From contig DOJW01000001.1 of the NCBI GenBank assembly GCA_003511165.1, forward strand, positions 62,001 through 126,000: a stretch of DNA of 64,000 bases. The letters are read 5' to 3'. Numbering within the stretch: position 1 is the first letter of the stretch; each line of letters opens with the position of its first letter. The translations under genes were made by a program, and so were the position numbers. The stretch is from Candidatus Dependentiae bacterium. Lineage in GTDB: Bacteria; Babelota; Babeliae; Babelales; UBA12411. This document shows positions 1 through 8,570 of this stretch, in pieces. Below the pieces are notes generated by a model. That model saw only the letters and a list, made by a program, of their open reading frames with translations, had not been told where the DNA came from and did not search any database.

Positions 1-63
1 CTAAAAACTGTAGATAAAAAAGTAGCGATGAATAAAAAAAAATAACTTTAAAATTATTTAAAT

Positions 64-104
64 AAAAAAGAGCGGCTTAAAAATAATTGAGCCGCTCTTT
101 TTTG
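64..104. terminator. Bidirectional intrinsic terminator
   Basis: A 10-bp GC-rich stem (68-77 pairing with 90-99, core AGAGCGGCT/AGCCGCTCT) with a 12-nt loop is flanked by an A-run on the left and a T-run on the right. It can stop transcription from either side and lies just past the stop codon of the minus-strand zinc-ribbon gene. Confidence 0.8.
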
Positions 105-107
105 TGT

Positions 108-374
108 TTATTTCCAACGCTTTAGGCTTGAGATAATTATTTTGATTTGCTCTATTTTTTCTTGTGGCATTTGCATTTGATTCATTACATTTACGCAATT
201 TTCAATCATCTGAATTTTTGTAAGGTTTGGCTCTGAGAACTTGCCATTTCGAAAACAATGACAGCAATATTCTTTGTTTTGAGTTTTATCCAAATTTGTT
301 CCAAAATCTTCTGGCCTTTGCATAGGCATTGCGCAGCTTTGACAAATTGGTATTTGTAATTTTGAATTATTCAT
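108..374 (-). CDS. Small putative zinc-ribbon protein
   Basis: An 88-residue protein with four cysteines placed as a zinc ribbon: CQSCAMPM near residue 12 and YCCHCFRNGKF near residue 37, with GTNLD between them. This C-x2-C-x-MPM...YC-x2-C-x3-G-x-F layout is that of the small putative zinc-ribbon family (Pfam Zn_ribbon_2-like). The C-terminal half is helical and may bind a partner. Its biochemical role is unknown in the family. An AGGAAA ribosome site precedes the ATG. It follows the amidase gene by 25 bp on the same strand and is the last gene before a strong terminator, so the two are probably co-transcribed. Confidence 0.75.
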   Translation of the reverse strand: MNNSKLQIPICQSCAMPMQRPEDFGTNLDKTQNKEYCCHCFRNGKFSEPNLTKIQMIENCVNVMNQMQMPQEKIEQIKIIISSLKRWK

Positions 375-399
375 TTATTTCCTAATTTTTAAACGATTT

Positions 400-1704
400 T
401 TAATAGTTTGCGGTTATTCCAAAATATTCGCAAATACCTTTGAAATACGCATTTGCGACTTCAATAATTCTTGATGAAACTGCCTCTCCATTAAAATTTG
501 TATCTTTTGTTGCAAGCCTTTTTGCTTCTTCAGCATTGTTTTGTATTAATGATTCTCCATAACACAAAATGCTATGAACTCGGCGGGTTAAAGCAAGGTT
601 GCGACAATAAACTCCAGGACTTATAAAAAAAGTATCGTTTGGCATGTACAAAGATTTTTGAAGGGGAATTTTTAGTGTTGTTTCCATATTTTTTGCAATT
701 GCTTGAGATAATCGAATGGACTCTTCCAAATCATCTGTTGCTAGTAATCTAATAAACTCATAGCGTGCGGCAGGATCTTTTAGATCACCTTTTAAAAAGC
801 TTCCTGGAACAAATGTTAGGTTGTAGTCTGCTTCGCAGATTTCTTTGACTGTGTCAGATGAATTTAAGTGAATGATTATAGTTAAATTCGGATGAAATTG
901 ATTTATTTTTTCAGATCGAGCTTTTAGATCAAGTTGATTATAACAAAATCTAAAAAGGGTTTGCTTAAGCTGTAAAATTTTATTTTCAGATTCTTGAAAT
1001 ATTATTGTTAATTTTTTTATAAGTTCATTTTTATATGTTAGAGGCATTGGTGCGTTGTTTAAACGGTTTAAAACGATGTCGCGAGTCTCCTCTGTTGTCC
1101 AATCTTGATCTGTTGCGATGCCAAACTCCTGTTTGCACCAATCATTAAAAGATAAGTTGAAAGCAGCTTTGCCAGGTTCTTCTCTGGTTAATAAAACGTC
1201 AGCACCTGCAGCTGTTAAATATAATTTTAGAATTTTTGCAGTAAACGTTACAAGTGTTCCTTCATCAAAATGAACTTTAGTATGTGCTTCATCAGGAAGA
1301 ATTAGATCGATAAAGCGATTTTCAACGATCGCCATTTTTCCGCCAAGATGGCCAGGGTCTAGTGCAATTTTTAAACCTTGCAGTGGTTTGTTTGATTGTA
1401 ATTTGAGGACGAATGAATTTAAAACCGGTTTTGTTTTATTTCCAAATCTCAAGACAAATTCTGGATTTTTAAGATTTTTACTTTCCGCTGAATCAAAAAC
1501 TAAAAGTTCATTTTCTGTAACTTCATAATAATTTTGAATATCATTATCTTTTTGAAGAAATTTTTTTATTTTTGTTTCGACTTCATATTTAGACACTGTT
1601 TCTTGGTATTGATCAAAGTCGCTGTATTGAAAAGGATTAATTGGAGAATAGGCGTTTATTAGTAATAAAATTAGTAAAATAAATAAAGATCTAATTTTGT
1701 ACAT
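400..1704 (-). CDS. Exported N-acetylmuramoyl-L-alanine amidase (Amidase_3)
   Basis: 434 residues. A hydrophobic signal peptide or anchor covers residues 5-20. The Amidase_3 catalytic fold begins at about residue 110 with ALDPGH (zinc ligand His119), then Glu148 in DEGTL and His279 in IIIHLNSSD, the expected zinc triad. It should cleave the amide between MurNAc and the stem peptide in the periplasm, as in cell separation or wall turnover. The roughly 90 residues before the catalytic domain and a long insert between Glu148 and His279 (about residues 180-270) are larger than in AmiC-type enzymes. No SPOR or LysM wall-binding repeat is visible. The next gene downstream is the zinc-ribbon protein. 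Confidence 0.85.
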   Translation of the reverse strand: MYKIRSLFILLILLLINAYSPINPFQYSDFDQYQETVSKYEVETKIKKFLQKDNDIQNYYEVTENELLVFDSAESKNLKNPEFVLRFGNKTKPVLNSFVLKLQSNKPLQGLKIALDPGHLGGKMAIVENRFIDLILPDEAHTKVHFDEGTLVTFTAKILKLYLTAAGADVLLTREEPGKAAFNLSFNDWCKQEFGIATDQDWTTEETRDIVLNRLNNAPMPLTYKNELIKKLTIIFQESENKILQLKQTLFRFCYNQLDLKARSEKINQFHPNLTIIIHLNSSDTVKEICEADYNLTFVPGSFLKGDLKDPAARYEFIRLLATDDLEESIRLSQAIAKNMETTLKIPLQKSLYMPNDTFFISPGVYCRNLALTRRVHSILCYGESLIQNNAEEAKRLATKDTNFNGEAVSSRIIEVANAYFKGICEYFGITANY

Positions 1705-1831
1705 TATGTTTCCTTATTTTTATTAGTTTAAAAAATAGATAACTATCAAAAGATTATAGCTTTTATATTTAGAAAATGTGTAGTTTTAAATATGTAAATT
1801 ATATTTTAAGTGAAATGCTGTGGGGGAGAGT

Positions 1832-2263
1832 ATGAGTAATGATTTAGTGGTAAATAATGAGATAGTCATTCCGGAAAATGAATTTGAAATAACAACTAGT
1901 AGGGCAGGCGGACCGGGGGGTCAACATGTTAATAAATCAGATACAAAAATCACAATTCGTTGGAATGTCAAAAATACAGGCGTTTTAAGCGAAGAACTAA
2001 AGATGCGAGTTTTGCAAAATTTGCAATCACGCCTAACAAGCGACGGTGATTTGATTGTTAATAATAGTGAATCTCGTAGCCAGATGCAAAATAAAGAGAA
2101 TGCATTTTTACGTCTTGCTGAAATCGTTAAAAATGCACTTTATGTTCCTAAGAAACGCAAAAAAACAAAGGCTTCCAAGCAAGCAAAAGAAAAGCGTTTA
2201 AAGTCAAAAGCGATTAGAAGTGAAGTCAAAAAAATGCGAAGTAAAAAATATCAAGATTATTAA
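1832..2263 (+). CDS. arfB: Peptidyl-tRNA hydrolase ArfB-like (ribosome rescue)
   Basis: A class-I release-factor-like protein of 143 residues. The GGQ hydrolysis motif lies at about residues 29-31 within SRAGGPGGQHVNKSDT, followed by the domain-3 fold, and the protein ends in a Lys/Arg-rich tail of about 35 residues. In ArfB/ICT1 that tail enters the empty mRNA channel of stalled ribosomes, and GGQ releases the nascent peptide. There is no codon-recognition domain, which separates it from RF1/RF2. I chose the ATG at 1832 because a GGGGAG element precedes it; an in-frame GTG at 1820 would add four residues. Confidence 0.9.
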   Translation: MSNDLVVNNEIVIPENEFEITTSRAGGPGGQHVNKSDTKITIRWNVKNTGVLSEELKMRVLQNLQSRLTSDGDLIVNNSESRSQMQNKENAFLRLAEIVKNALYVPKKRKKTKASKQAKEKRLKSKAIRSEVKKMRSKKYQDY

Positions 2264-2268
2264 TTTTT

Positions 2269-2619
2269 TTACTTTTGCAATTTCAAATTATTTTGATGTC
2301 GATCTTTATCACGATTTATTCGTTTTTCCATTCCTTTTTTAAAAGCATCTGTTAAATCAATTCCAGTTTGGTTTGCGAGGCAAATTAATACAAACAAAAC
2401 ATCAGAAAGCTCATCTGCTAGATTTTTATTTTCATCAGATTTTTTGCAGCTTTGTTCACCATAAGTTCTGGAAATAATGCGTGCAACTTCGCCTACTTCT
2501 TCGACGAGTTGTGCTAGCTGTGTTAACTCTGAAAAATATCTTACACCAGCCGTTTTTACCCAATTATCAACGACATTTTGTGCTTCTTGAATTGTTAATT
2601 TGTCCATTATTTTTTCCAT
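2269..2619 (-). CDS. MazG-like nucleotide pyrophosphohydrolase
   Basis: 116 residues with the all-alpha NTP pyrophosphohydrolase signature EExxE (40-44) and ExxD (70-73), the magnesium-binding acids of the MazG/YpjD family. It probably hydrolyses (d)NTPs to NMP and pyrophosphate, as a house-cleaning enzyme. The length matches the single-domain family. The gene follows aspD: the ATG at 2619 lies inside the end of aspD, and a second ATG (codon 5, at 2607) overlaps the aspD stop as TAATG. Either start gives translational coupling. A link between nucleotide clean-up and aspartate decarboxylation is not obvious, so the pairing may reflect only operon packing. Confidence 0.85.
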   Translation of the reverse strand: MEKIMDKLTIQEAQNVVDNWVKTAGVRYFSELTQLAQLVEEVGEVARIISRTYGEQSCKKSDENKNLADELSDVLFVLICLANQTGIDLTDAFKKGMEKRINRDKDRHQNNLKLQK

Positions 2620-4217
2620 TCTTTATGATATTTACTTAGCACGTCTTTTATGTTTTTACCTATTGTTATATAATCTGCATCGTTTAAATTTGCAAGAGAA
2701 ACTCGAAGTGACCATTTCGGTCCTGCAAATCCTTCTCCTGGTAAACATATAGTAAATTTTTCTTTTGCTAATCTAAATAAAAAATCTACCATTTCAAAAT
2801 TATTTTTAAGATAGGTAGCAAATTTAATTCCATATTTTTGTTCTGCATATTTTTCTATATTAATAAGTGCATAATAATAAGCATTGCTTGGATCTTGTGA
2901 AAATTTTAACTCTAGATTGTCGTATAAAGATTGGACTCTTTTTTTTAATTTTGCTTGAATAGCTTTTTTGTATCTGCGTTCTTTGTCTAAAAGGTAAAAC
3001 AATGAGAATAAACACATTATGCATTGTTGTGGCCCAGACAATCCGCCTGTGTGTGCAAGAGCAACGTCCCGACTATCCATTTCGACTCTATCGATAAATT
3101 TTATTTTTTCTGGTGTTAAAGCAGCTATCGAATATCTTTTGTTTAACTCTAAAATATCTTTTTTGGGTAACTTTGATATTTTTTTATCGATAATATTGTT
3201 TTCGTGCAGCATTAATACCCCAAGTCGCCATCCTGTTACTCCAAAAAATTTGGAATAAGAATAAACACAGATAGTGTTCTGTGGAATAATTTCAACAAGA
3301 GAATGAAATCCGTCAACAAAAGTTGAATAGACTGTATCTGTTAAAATAATTAAATCTTTCCGCTGGTTTTGCACAACTTTTGCAATCTTGTTTAAAGTTT
3401 TTTCACTTAGAGAAACAGAGGTAGGATTTGTTGGGTTAACTAAATATAAAGCTTTAATTTTTTTATCTTTAAGTTTATTAATTTCAGTATCAGAAATTTG
3501 CCACCCATCTTCTTCATCACATTTAATAAAAACTTCAACGAGATTAAAATCTTTGAGCATAGGGATTTCTAAGTACGGTGAGAAAATAGGAGTAATTATG
3601 GCGATATGATCACCTTCATGAATGATTTTATTTATTTTCAGAGAATTAAAAATATAAATCATTGCCGCCGTTGCACCCTCAGTTGCAAAAAGATCAAATT
3701 TGCCACTTGCCGGTTTATGACCATCGCTAAGTATTGTAGCAAGATATTTATTTACGATTTTCTCTGTGTTTGGAAAAATCCTTGGAGGTGAAGGGTAGAA
3801 ATCGCCAAGTGAAGCATCTGCTATTTCATAAATAAAACTGTCGGCATCAAGTTTCATCTCTTTTGTAGCATAATTTAAAGCTTTCTTTAAAAAATTGAAG
3901 GCTTCATTTTTATGACTTTTTTCTAAATATTTTTCGAATTTTTTTGCGATGCCATCTTTTTCTGGTCTTAATCCTAAATCTGGACTGTCTAATTTGGAAT
4001 CTGCTAGTTTTGTGGCAAATAAACTTAAATAACAAAAAGCATCTCTAGCTGTTGTGTTAAGAAAATTTGGATTTCCTCTTCCTGCGTTTAAAATTTGTAT
4101 TTCACATTTATTTTTTTGTTCGTAGGCCTTTTTCCCATCATAAGCCATTTCTCTCAAAACATTTTTTAACTCAAATGGGCTCATTGTTTCATATTTTTTA
4201 AAATTTTTTTTAGGCAT
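2607..4217 (-). CDS. aspD: Aspartate 4-decarboxylase / aspartate aminotransferase (AspD)
   Basis: A fold-type-I PLP enzyme of 536 residues, the usual size of AspD (L-aspartate beta-decarboxylase) and well above ordinary aspartate aminotransferases (about 400). Visible motifs are NAGRGNPNF (44-52), NPTNP (261-265), the PLP-binding aspartate in TDTVY (Asp294) and the Schiff-base Lys323 in SYSKFFGVTGWRLG. It should convert L-aspartate to L-alanine and CO2. The gene lies 15 bp downstream of an APC permease and overlaps the mazG-like gene. In bacteria with aspartate:alanine exchange this reaction consumes a cytoplasmic proton and helps generate proton-motive force. That role is inferred here from the neighbouring transporter. 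Confidence 0.9.
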   Translation of the reverse strand: MPKKNFKKYETMSPFELKNVLREMAYDGKKAYEQKNKCEIQILNAGRGNPNFLNTTARDAFCYLSLFATKLADSKLDSPDLGLRPEKDGIAKKFEKYLEKSHKNEAFNFLKKALNYATKEMKLDADSFIYEIADASLGDFYPSPPRIFPNTEKIVNKYLATILSDGHKPASGKFDLFATEGATAAMIYIFNSLKINKIIHEGDHIAIITPIFSPYLEIPMLKDFNLVEVFIKCDEEDGWQISDTEINKLKDKKIKALYLVNPTNPTSVSLSEKTLNKIAKVVQNQRKDLIILTDTVYSTFVDGFHSLVEIIPQNTICVYSYSKFFGVTGWRLGVLMLHENNIIDKKISKLPKKDILELNKRYSIAALTPEKIKFIDRVEMDSRDVALAHTGGLSGPQQCIMCLFSLFYLLDKERRYKKAIQAKLKKRVQSLYDNLELKFSQDPSNAYYYALINIEKYAEQKYGIKFATYLKNNFEMVDFLFRLAKEKFTICLPGEGFAGPKWSLRVSLANLNDADYITIGKNIKDVLSKYHKEWKK

Positions 4218-4232
4218 ATTCTTCCTTTTTTA

Positions 4233-5657
4233 TTAAACCTTTTTCTTGCTAGTAGATTTCCAGCTTGATTTTTTGAATTGATTAATAATGAATGGAATGG
4301 CAATAATTATAAAGATTATCACAATTAAAAATGTTTCATATAAAGTAACATTTTTAGACGAAAGTTGATCTGGCGGAAGAATTGATATAATTCCACTAAA
4401 TAATAATGTTGCTAATCCGATTATGCTAATAATCCAAATTCCAATTTTTCCACCAGGAACTTTGTAGGTTCTATCGACATTAGGCGCTGTATAGCGTAAT
4501 CGTAGTGCGGAAAGAATCATTAATGCGTACATTACAAAGTAAATTACCATGGCAATTGCAACTGAAATCCAAAAAGCAATATTTAGGTTTGGTAAAAGTA
4601 ATAAACTGCAACCAATTAATGAAGTCATTGTTGCTTGGATTATTAAAAGATTTACAGGAGCTCCATTTTTATTGATTTTTTGAAAAAATAAGGGAAGTTC
4701 TCCGTTTTGCGCAGTGGCAAGTAAACCTCTGACCGGCCCCATTATCCATGTGCTTATTCCTCCGATTGCGCCGCCTGCAACTAAAATGCCAATTAAGGGT
4801 ATTATTCGTTGCATATTAAATTTGGAAAAGAAAATAGTAAAAGCGTCCATTAACCCAGCAAATAAATTAATATCTTTTTGAGGGACAACAATGGCGACAG
4901 AGAACGCTCCTAAAATATTTAATAAAAGTCCTAATACTACAACAACAAATATTGCTATAGGGTAATTAATTTTAGGATTTGTTACTTCTGCGGCATGGCT
5001 AGAGGAAGCTTCAATGCCTGCAAATGCTTTCATAAAAGAAACAAGCAAAACTAATGTTGAAAATTGTTTAAAATTGGGAATTAAATTTTTAGATGTAAAA
5101 GATAAATCAAGATTTAACGGATTTCCTTTAATAACATAAATTATTCCTAAAATAATTATTAATAAACCTGGAAGTAAAACTCCACCCAAAAAACCGATAG
5201 TGCTTATTATGTTAGAAGTTTTTTGCCCCCGTAAATTAAAAATAGTTACCCCCCAAAGTACTATTAAAAGAATAGAAATTAGAAAAACTCTACTTTGAGC
5301 GAGGTGTGGAGCAAAAATAAAAGCCATAGTTCCACCCACAAAATAAAGCATAGAAATTATGCCTAAAATCATGTAGTTCCATTGAAGCCAAATGCCAACA
5401 AATCCTAATCGATTGCCAAAGGCTTCTTTAATCCAAACATATACACCACCTTCTATTGGCCAACCGGTTGCAAGTTCGGCAGAGATTAAAGCAACTGGAA
5501 TAAAAAAACATATAGCTGCTATCAAGGCAAAAAATATCATATGCATTCCTGTTTCAGCTTCGGATGGAAAATTACGAACACTAATAGTGAATGCAGATGA
5601 AATCATAATAAGAGAGAATAGACTCATTGTTTTTGGAATATATGTTTTGTTAGCCAT
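4233..5657 (-). CDS. APC-family amino-acid antiporter (GadC/GGA-like)
   Basis: A 474-residue integral membrane protein with about 12 hydrophobic helices. It resembles the glutamate:GABA antiporter branch of the APC superfamily: a first helix in SLFSLIMISSAFTISVRN, then the cytoplasmic GWPIEGGVYVWIKEAFG loop after helix 2, and conserved GIEASSSHAAEV near the middle. The C-terminus is basic and lysine-rich. Because aspD begins 15 bp after it, the likely substrates are aspartate in and alanine out. An AAGGAA site precedes the ATG. The specificity is inferred from context, and another amino acid remains possible. Confidence 0.8.
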   Translation of the reverse strand: MANKTYIPKTMSLFSLIMISSAFTISVRNFPSEAETGMHMIFFALIAAICFFIPVALISAELATGWPIEGGVYVWIKEAFGNRLGFVGIWLQWNYMILGIISMLYFVGGTMAFIFAPHLAQSRVFLISILLIVLWGVTIFNLRGQKTSNIISTIGFLGGVLLPGLLIIILGIIYVIKGNPLNLDLSFTSKNLIPNFKQFSTLVLLVSFMKAFAGIEASSSHAAEVTNPKINYPIAIFVVVVLGLLLNILGAFSVAIVVPQKDINLFAGLMDAFTIFFSKFNMQRIIPLIGILVAGGAIGGISTWIMGPVRGLLATAQNGELPLFFQKINKNGAPVNLLIIQATMTSLIGCSLLLLPNLNIAFWISVAIAMVIYFVMYALMILSALRLRYTAPNVDRTYKVPGGKIGIWIISIIGLATLLFSGIISILPPDQLSSKNVTLYETFLIVIIFIIIAIPFIINQFKKSSWKSTSKKKV

Positions 5658-5867
5658 TAATAAATTCCTTTTTAATTAAAAGTGTAAAACAGATAAAATC
5701 CATTTCTGAAAATAAATAACAAGGCTTGGTAATGTAAAGGTTTTCCGAAAAACAGTGTTATTTAAAGATAAAAGACTCTTTAATCATTTTTTTATATTAA
5801 ATATTTTTATAACCATGAAATTAGTTACATTAGAATTTAATTTATCAAAATTATGGACAGTCGATTA

Positions 5868-5889
5868 AAGCTTTAATTAAGCTTTAATT
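5868..5889. repeat. Perfect tandem 11-mer upstream of membrane gene
   Basis: AAGCTTTAATT occurs twice back to back (5868-5878 and 5879-5889), ending about 40 bp before the ribosome site of the next plus-strand gene. It could be a pair of operator half-sites or chance in AT-rich DNA. The rest of the 5658-5941 gap shows no gene. Confidence 0.4.
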
Positions 5890-5941
5890 TGTTTGAAGAG
5901 GTGTGATTTTTTGATCGAAATATTTTTAAAGGAGATTTTTG

Positions 5942-6655
5942 ATGTTAAAAAAGATTCTTATTTTTATAATTATTGCTTTGATAAGCATTCAAATTCCATT
6001 AATAATTTCACTTTCTACAGCGTCGGAAATGACAAAAAAACTGGAATTTTATCAATCCAAAATTGCAGGAGTTACAAATCCAATGAAAGCTGTAACGGAT
6101 GTTGTAAGTTTTCCGGTTAAAGCGGTAACAAGCATATTTCCATTTTTCAAAGAAAAAAAATCTCCGGTACTTGATAAAATAGATGATATATCTCCAATGA
6201 TTATCGCTGGAGAGCAAAAGCTTAAAGATGCTATAGTTATTACAAAAAAAATGACATTCTTTATGCATATTAGTCTTTTTTTAACACTGTTTTTGATAAT
6301 TTTACTTTTTGCTATTTCAAGAAAATCATTTATTAAAAATTTGGGAGCTTCATTACTGTTAAATGGAATAATATGTTTAATAGTTTTAGCATCTGTTTAT
6401 TATTTCTTTATTATTAATTTTGATAGTACTTTTCAGCATTTTTATAATCGAATGGTTCCGGCCGGGCCAGGCTCGATGATACCTATGGTGCCAGAAGCAA
6501 TTAAATCAGCAGCTAAAGATTTTGTAAGCTCTATAGCACATTTGATAATCAAGAAAAACATGCTTAGCAGTTTGATCGGAATTCCTCTTGGTCTTGCATT
6601 AATATATTTGAATAACTTTATATCTAAAAAATTTAATCTTGATTTGAGTAAATAA
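5942..6655 (+). CDS. Unrecognised multi-span membrane protein
   Basis: I do not recognise this 237-residue protein. It has an N-terminal hydrophobic segment (about 4-26), a soluble stretch of about 75 residues, two consecutive membrane helices (about 100-125 and 132-157), then a Gly/Pro-rich segment (AGPGSMIPMVPEAI) and a last helix near 210-228. The topology suggests an inner-membrane protein with a loop outside or inside the cell. I chose the ATG at 5942 over the TTG at 5939 because AAAGGAG ends 7 bp upstream of it. It stands alone between its own promoter region and a very strong hairpin terminator. Confidence 0.7.
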   Translation: MLKKILIFIIIALISIQIPLIISLSTASEMTKKLEFYQSKIAGVTNPMKAVTDVVSFPVKAVTSIFPFFKEKKSPVLDKIDDISPMIIAGEQKLKDAIVITKKMTFFMHISLFLTLFLIILLFAISRKSFIKNLGASLLLNGIICLIVLASVYYFFIINFDSTFQHFYNRMVPAGPGSMIPMVPEAIKSAAKDFVSSIAHLIIKKNMLSSLIGIPLGLALIYLNNFISKKFNLDLSK

Positions 6656-6670
6656 TTATTTGGTAGCTAA

Positions 6671-6721
6671 AAAAGATAGGGCGAGGAAATTATCCAAATA
6701 ATTTCCTCGCCCTATCTTTAA
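6671..6721. terminator. Strong convergent terminator hairpin
   Basis: A perfect 22-bp stem (6672-6693 with 6698-6719) and a CCAA loop, with short A and T tails, separates the plus-strand membrane gene from the minus-strand lipoprotein gene. It can serve both. Confidence 0.85.
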
Positions 6722-6732
6722 TTTATAATTAA

Positions 6733-7122
6733 TTATCGAAATCTTATTTCTGAAATTCGATCAGCTTCTTTTTGCCAATCTCCAGCCTCTCCCCACTGAA
6801 CAAGTTTATTATCATGAAAATAGAATAAATAGTTAACAATTTCTGGAGTAGGATTTTGTTCCCACCAACTATAAATTGTTTTATCAACCTTATATTCAAA
6901 AACTTCTATCGTTTGTCCAAATTTATTTATCATAGATCCACGAAAAATTCTTGGTTTGCCTAATTGATTTATAACTTGTTGTTTTTCCATACCTAATGAA
7001 ATATGCATAATTTTCTTAGGTTTTAGTGGCTCATGAGCACATGCACTAAAAAATGGAATTGTAAAAATTAAAAATGTTAAAAGCTTTAAATTTCTAACAT
7101 TAGTTTTTATAAAATTTTTCAT
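6733..7122 (-). CDS. BamE/SmpA-like lipoprotein
   Basis: 129 residues from the chosen start. The N-terminus is a lipoprotein signal: basic residues, a hydrophobic run, and the lipobox FSAC. The mature part contains ISLGMEKQQVINQLGKPRI, which matches the opening of the SmpA/OmlA (BamE-like) fold (GMTxxqVxxxLGxP), followed by beta-rich sequence ending in EIRFR. Members are outer-membrane lipoproteins; whether this one is part of the BAM complex cannot be told. An in-frame ATG 13 codons upstream lacks a signal-like start. The ATG at 7122 has AAAGGA before it and gives a clean signal peptide. Confidence 0.7.
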   Translation of the reverse strand: MKNFIKTNVRNLKLLTFLIFTIPFFSACAHEPLKPKKIMHISLGMEKQQVINQLGKPRIFRGSMINKFGQTIEVFEYKVDKTIYSWWEQNPTPEIVNYLFYFHDNKLVQWGEAGDWQKEADRISEIRFR

Positions 7123-7285
7123 ATTTAATTGATCCTTTAAGTTTTCACACAAATTAAACATGTAATTATCTTATATTTTGTTTTAATAAGTGCAACCGCT
7201 GATGAGCAAAAAAGGGTATAAAACAGGGGTTTTTTGATAATTTGAACAGATAATAGAAAGTTTTTTAGAGCTTTTACAAACAAAC

Positions 7286-7309
7286 AGGCTAAGAAAGTTA
7301 TCTTAGCCT
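7286..7309 (-). terminator. Terminator-like hairpin
   Basis: A 9-bp stem AGGCTAAGA/TCTTAGCCT (7286-7294 with 7301-7309) follows the stop codon of the ankyrin-like gene on the minus strand and is trailed by a T-rich stretch on that strand. Confidence 0.6.
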
Positions 7310-7350
7310 ATTTTAAAATTGTAAGAACTTAATGATAAATATAATTTTGA

Positions 7351-8151
7351 TTAACTTCTTTGTGGATTACTTGAACTTTGTGTTGCAATAACTTCTCTAA
7401 GTAGATCGCCTAGCTTGCGGTCACCATCGTCGCGTGGATTGTTTAAATAATATTGCACATCTTCAGCTTTAACTTTTGCGCCATGTTCTAGAAGCAGTTT
7501 AATACAATTAAAAGTTATTCCATCGAATCCACATTCACCACAATTGTGTGAATAAATCATCATGGCATAATCTAGGACGGTTTCGGGTTCTTCTTTGTCG
7601 CTTCCGTAGTGTTGTATCATTTTTGTTTCATTGGCATTAGCTCCGCTTTCAATTAATTGTTTAAATTTAGCATGCAGCTCTTCTGCATTTTCGTGCGTTC
7701 CCATACAAAGGCCGGATAAAATATCGCGTAGTGTGTTTCTAGGTATGGGTGGAAAAAACGATTGTCTAGGTCTAAGAACGAAAGCGGATAAATCTCTTTC
7801 TGCAGGGGTTCTTGGATGTTGAAGATAATAACAGGGCTTAAAAGAGATATCTCCGTTGTACATTCGAAGTAAAGAAATAAATGGTTTCATTTCGTCATTT
7901 TGGGGATCTTTTTCGCGATTGTGTAAATGAACTCTTATGGCGCAATCTAAAGGATATTCATCTTCATTTATTTCGCGAACATTTGTCTCATTAATTAAAC
8001 GTTTAAATTCTTCATATAATGCTGGTACATCTGCGTGTGATTCTATGCTTATACTTAATAAAATGTCGCGTAACCTTCCCGCATTAACGGATTGTGTTGC
8101 TGCAAAGAATAAAAAAAATAAAAAGAATGAGGTGGAAATACGTTTAACCAT
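7351..8151 (-). CDS. Secreted ankyrin-like protein, paralogue 1
   Basis: 266 residues. A signal peptide (hydrophobic, Phe/Leu-rich, cleavage near SVNAG at about residue 25) is followed by two modules that start alike: RDILLSIS..SHADVPALYEEFKRLI and RDILSGLC..THENAEELHAKFKQLI. Each continues with helix-turn-helix units resembling ankyrin repeats, for example IKLLLEHGAKVKAEDV near the C-terminus. The likely place of action is the periplasm, or the host if exported. A TAGGAGA site precedes the start. The first 75 bases and upstream leader are nearly identical to those of the neighbouring gene at 8196-8570, so the two arose by duplication. No enzymatic motif is visible. Confidence 0.75.
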   Translation of the reverse strand: MVKRISTSFFLFFLFFAATQSVNAGRLRDILLSISIESHADVPALYEEFKRLINETNVREINEDEYPLDCAIRVHLHNREKDPQNDEMKPFISLLRMYNGDISFKPCYYLQHPRTPAERDLSAFVLRPRQSFFPPIPRNTLRDILSGLCMGTHENAEELHAKFKQLIESGANANETKMIQHYGSDKEEPETVLDYAMMIYSHNCGECGFDGITFNCIKLLLEHGAKVKAEDVQYYLNNPRDDGDRKLGDLLREVIATQSSSNPQRS

Positions 8152-8177
8152 GATACTCTCCTAAAAATGGTTATAAG
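8078..8177 (-). repeat. Duplicated leader/signal-peptide cassette, copy 1
   Basis: About 100 bp covering the upstream leader, ribosome site and signal-peptide codons of the first ankyrin-like gene. It is nearly identical to 8497-8596 at a constant offset of 419 bp. Similarity fades inside the mature coding sequences. Confidence 0.8.
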
Positions 8178-8195
8178 ATAATAATATAATTTTAC

Positions 8196-8570
8196 TTATC
8201 GGTAGTCGTTGGCTCTAAGGGTGTAACTTACACGCTCACGATTATCTAAATAATGTTGAAGAGATTCTTTTTCAGCAATGGCAGTAGCGCCATGATCAAT
8301 TAATAAATTAATGTAAAAGAAACCTTGAAAAATTGTTTTATTAATACCTTGATCGAGCCTAAAAAATCTTATAGCAAAATCTAAAACCGATATCCCTGAA
8401 TCTTCTTCTACGGCATTAACATCAGCACCGTTTTCAATTAGTTGTTTGAATTCATTATAGTTAAAATTTACTATGGCTACATGAAGTGGCGATAATCCCG
8501 CATTAACGGATTGTGTTGCTGCGAAGAATAAAAAAAATAAAAATAATAAAGCGAAAATACGTTTAATCAT
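8196..8570 (-). CDS. Secreted ankyrin-like protein, paralogue 2 (short)
   Basis: 124 residues with the same signal peptide as its neighbour (LFFLFFAATQSVNAG). The mature part contains a recognisable ankyrin repeat: SPLHVAIVNFNYNEFKQLIENGADVNAVEEDSG, then SVLDFAIRFF and INLLIDHGATAIAEKESL. Ankyrin repeats bind proteins, and secreted forms are common in host-associated bacteria, where some act as effectors; that role is inference. It is about half the length of the paralogue and may be a truncated or minimal version. A TAGGAGA-type ribosome site lies before the ATG, within the shared leader. Confidence 0.8.
   Translation of the reverse strand: MIKRIFALLFLFFLFFAATQSVNAGLSPLHVAIVNFNYNEFKQLIENGADVNAVEEDSGISVLDFAIRFFRLDQGINKTIFQGFFYINLLIDHGATAIAEKESLQHYLDNRERVSYTLRANDYR

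Noticed and set aside
3019..3791. Several plus-strand frames inside aspD
   Set aside because: They are antisense shadows of a complete, well-conserved enzyme gene.
5893..6120. 75-codon frame overlapping the start of the membrane protein gene
   Set aside because: It lies in another frame of the real gene, which has its own AAAGGAG site and membrane helices.
6671..6721. Long 22-bp hairpin as a small RNA or mobile repeat
   Set aside because: Its position between the stops of convergent genes and its flanking A/T tails are those of a bidirectional terminator.
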